From Mucilaginibacter saanensis (GTDB lineage: Bacteria; Bacteroidota; Bacteroidia; Sphingobacteriales; Sphingobacteriaceae), in NCBI RefSeq assembly GCF_014200575.1, contig NZ_JACHBZ010000001.1, positions 806,001-870,000 of the forward strand: a stretch of DNA of 64,000 nt. Direction: 5' to 3'. The notes below the pieces were generated by a model. That model searched no databases and was not told where the DNA came from. It was given only the letters and a program-made list of their open reading frames with translations. The number at the start of each line of letters is the position of its first letter. Position 1 is the first letter of the stretch. Shown in pieces: positions 62,398 to 64,000 of the stretch. The translations under genes were made by a program, and so were the position numbers.

Positions 62398-62976
62398 ATG
62401 CCACACATTAATTTACCACATGAATTTCCGGGTATTCGTAGCCTGTTCATGTACCGGCCAGAAACAGCCGCGCCCTTAAATTCCCTTGTGCAAACCTTGC
62501 TCCATAACCCACACCCAAGCCTCAGTGCCGGCGAACGGGAGTTGATAGCCACTTATGTATCAGGTTTAAATACCTGTAAATATTGTACAAGTATACACGG
62601 TGCCATAGCCCAGCACCAGTTGGGCAATAATGCAGCCATAGTTAAACAGGTGCTGGCCGATCCTGAAAGTGCCCCAATCAGCAATAAGCTTAAAGCTTTA
62701 TTAAAAATTGCTGCCAGCGTACAGGCCGGGGGCAAAAATGTTACCATTGCCGATGTTGAATTTGCCCGCGAGCAGGGAGCAACAGATATTGACATACATG
62801 ATACCGTATTAATAGCCGCAGCATTTTGTATGTATAACCGCTATGTTGATGGCCTTGCCACCTGGCAGCCCGATAATGATGAACTGTATGATAAAATGGG
62901 AGAACAGCGTGCCCGCGAGGGATATCTCACCGCACCTTTTAAAATAAACCGTACCGAAGAATTACAAAACCTTTAA
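62398..62976 (+). CDS. AhpD-like carboxymuconolactone decarboxylase family protein (first of tandem pair)
   Basis: A 192-residue protein of the AhpD-like/peroxidase-related family. The ATG at 62398 (MPHINLPHEFPGIRSLFMYRPETAAPLNSL) gives the same N terminus as its neighbour; a longer frame is unlikely. The redox core is ELIATYVSGLNTCKYCTSIHGAIA: Glu48, Cys60, Cys63 and His67 as in AhpD alkylhydroperoxidases. The C-terminal HDTVLIAAAFCMYNRYVDGLATW is shared with the next gene. It probably reduces peroxides or an unknown disulfide substrate. The paralogue starts 12 bases later. Confidence 0.9.
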   Translation: MPHINLPHEFPGIRSLFMYRPETAAPLNSLVQTLLHNPHPSLSAGERELIATYVSGLNTCKYCTSIHGAIAQHQLGNNAAIVKQVLADPESAPISNKLKALLKIAASVQAGGKNVTIADVEFAREQGATDIDIHDTVLIAAAFCMYNRYVDGLATWQPDNDELYDKMGEQRAREGYLTAPFKINRTEELQNL

Positions 62977-62988
62977 CTGATAAAAAAC

Positions 62989-63528
62989 ATGGCACATATT
63001 AAATTACAAAACGAAGAGCTACCCGGTATTGTTGGTTTATTGGATTACCGCCCTGAAACGGCCAAGCCATTGCTTGATCTGGCCGAAACCTTGTTACGCG
63101 GGCCATCAAGCCTTACAAGCGGCGAGCGGGAAATTATTGCAGCATCGGTATCTTATTGGAACCAATGTCATTTTTGCCATACGTCGCACGCTGCTGCTGC
63201 AGTAGCCCATTTAAAAAGCGGTATAAACCTTATTGATGACATTAAAGCAGGCCTGCCTGATACGCCAGTATCAACAAAGCTAAGGGCGCTTCTGCACATT
63301 GCCCACCAGGTGCAAGGCAACGGGAAAAATGTAACCGAAGATGATGTGGCTGCAGCCCGTGCAGAAGGGGCCACCGATAACGAGATACATGACACCGTTT
63401 TAATAGCCGCCGCATTTTGTATGTACAACCGGTATGTTGATGGTCTGGGTACCTGGGCGCCGGGCCCTAATGAAGCCTATGTAGAAATGGGCGAGCGTAT
63501 GGCCCACGTTGGTTATGTAAGGTATTAA
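62989..63528 (+). CDS. AhpD-like carboxymuconolactone decarboxylase family protein (second of tandem pair)
   Basis: A 179-residue paralogue of the preceding gene product. The core is EIIAASVSYWNQCHFCHTSHAAA with Glu48, Cys60, Cys63 and His67 at the same positions, and the same C-terminal block HDTVLIAAAFCMYNRYVDGLGTW. Identity is high at the N- and C-terminal blocks but low between them, so the duplication is old. AhpD-like proteins often work as oligomers, and the two may form a mixed complex. A perfect terminator follows after 23 bases. Confidence 0.91.
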   Translation: MAHIKLQNEELPGIVGLLDYRPETAKPLLDLAETLLRGPSSLTSGEREIIAASVSYWNQCHFCHTSHAAAAVAHLKSGINLIDDIKAGLPDTPVSTKLRALLHIAHQVQGNGKNVTEDDVAAARAEGATDNEIHDTVLIAAAFCMYNRYVDGLGTWAPGPNEAYVEMGERMAHVGYVRY

Positions 63529-63551
63529 ATAAGAGGTATTACATTTATAAC

Positions 63552-63583
63552 ATCAAAGCCCCGGCAATTGCCGGGGCTTTGAT
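63552..63583. terminator. Perfect palindromic bidirectional terminator
   Basis: A 32-base perfect inverted repeat, with arms ATCAAAGCCCCGGCAA and TTGCCGGGGCTTTGAT and no spacer. It lies between the second AhpD-like gene (plus, ends 63528) and the GH25 gene (minus, ends 63591). The GC core CCCCGG/CCGGGG makes it the strongest hairpin in the window. Confidence 0.9.
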
Positions 63584-63590
63584 ATACCGT

Positions 63591-64000
63591 TTAGGGGATG
63601 AGTAGTTTTTGAAAGGCCGTGCTGTCACCTTTAAAAACATTAAAATCAACCTTTTGATTAATGCCATTTATGCGGGCTTTATCCGAGTGCTGCCAAAATC
63701 TCCAATTTGTTTTATCGCTTATATTTAATACAGGTTCATAATAATGAGCTATCCACAAAGTATAATCATCAAAATAGCCACTCAGGTAATCCTGATAAAA
63801 ACTGATATTGGTATAAATAATGGGTTTTATGCCTGTTTGGGTCTTTATGTAATTTACAAAGGAGCTAAGCTGTGCACGCATTTTTGCGGGCGGCGTTTTG
63901 TAAAGCTGTTCCACATCAACTACCATGGGTAAATCACCTTTCTCAACCTTTACGGTTTGTAAAAAAAACCGTGCCTGCCACAATCCATTTTTTTGAGGTA
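63591..64000 (-). CDS. GH25 lysozyme-like muramidase, C-terminal part
   Basis: The last 136 or so residues of a protein whose start lies right of the window; the frame is open to the edge (PQKNGLWQARFFLQTVKV), so the ATG-like start at 63983 is not real. GH25 features: LPMVVDVEQLY with the catalytic Asp-x-Glu strand, PIIYTNISFYQDYLSGYFDDYTLWIAHYY, and the closing WRFWQHSDKARINGINQKVDFNVFKGD, the typical family C terminus. It would cleave peptidoglycan between N-acetylmuramic acid and N-acetylglucosamine. Confidence 0.92.
   Translation of the reverse strand, partial: PQKNGLWQARFFLQTVKVEKGDLPMVVDVEQLYKTPPAKMRAQLSSFVNYIKTQTGIKPIIYTNISFYQDYLSGYFDDYTLWIAHYYEPVLNISDKTNWRFWQHSDKARINGINQKVDFNVFKGDSTAFQKLLIP

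Noticed and set aside
1..64000. Mobile elements, CRISPR arrays, rRNA and tRNA genes
   Set aside because: No transposase, integrase, regular short repeats or rRNA/tRNA sequences were recognised on reading both strands. A tRNA scan was not possible, so a missed tRNA in an intergenic region cannot be fully excluded.

Overview
The window looks like a chromosomal segment of a Bacteroidota bacterium, most likely a Sphingobacteriaceae member of the Mucilaginibacter/Pedobacter type. The support is two SusC/SusD pairs, an ECF sigma/FecR pair with an STN-domain SusC, two LytS/LytTR two-component pairs, weak Shine-Dalgarno sites, and abundant secreted glycoside hydrolases. I saw no rRNA, tRNA, CRISPR array, insertion sequence or phage gene. 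The genus is inference; the phylum is well supported.

Layout. (1) 2-13038, plus strand: a polysaccharide utilisation locus entered in mid-SusC, with SusD, an alpha/alpha-toroid carbohydrate-active protein, a sodium:solute symporter, a GH2 enzyme, a cytoplasmic FAD-dependent oxidoreductase and a sialate O-acetylesterase-like esterase. (2) 13127-18517, minus: the mutagenesis cassette imuA-imuB-dnaE2, with two palindromes in its promoter region and a small unknown gene diverging from it. (3) 18962-27168: an ABM-like small protein, a GH20 hexosaminidase with a lectin-like tail, a LytS/LytTR pair, a DUF2911 protein and a TonB-dependent receptor. (4) 27439-39782, plus: ECF sigma, FecR anti-sigma, SusC, SusD, two TlpA-like thioredoxins and an M16 metallopeptidase; this reads as a surface-signalled uptake and processing system, perhaps for peptides. 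(5) 39888-44113: an Lrp/AsnC regulator diverging from a cysteine-synthase-like gene that leads an operon with a split DsbD.

(6) 44464-53296, minus: a triple PepSY-like lipoprotein, a lipoprotein with the hallmarks of a pepsin-type (A1) aspartic protease, then six tightly overlapping genes. In transcription order these are a PqqD-like protein, an ATP-grasp ligase, a fold-III PLP decarboxylase, a urea-transporter/M23-peptidase fusion, a YaiO-like outer-membrane barrel with TPRs, and a TPR protein. I cannot match this set to a characterised pathway, and it is the best candidate in the window for an undescribed system. Just upstream lie a lone receiver protein and a second LytS/LytTR pair.

(7) 56335-60004: a 50-residue membrane protein on plus; on minus a Pit phosphate permease, a universal stress protein and a calcineurin-like phosphoesterase. 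(8) 60368-63528, plus: a DUF6268-like barrel, two small unknown proteins and two tandem AhpD-like proteins. A perfect bidirectional terminator separates these from a GH25 lysozyme that runs off the right edge.

All assignments come from reading motifs and context. No database search or structure prediction was run.
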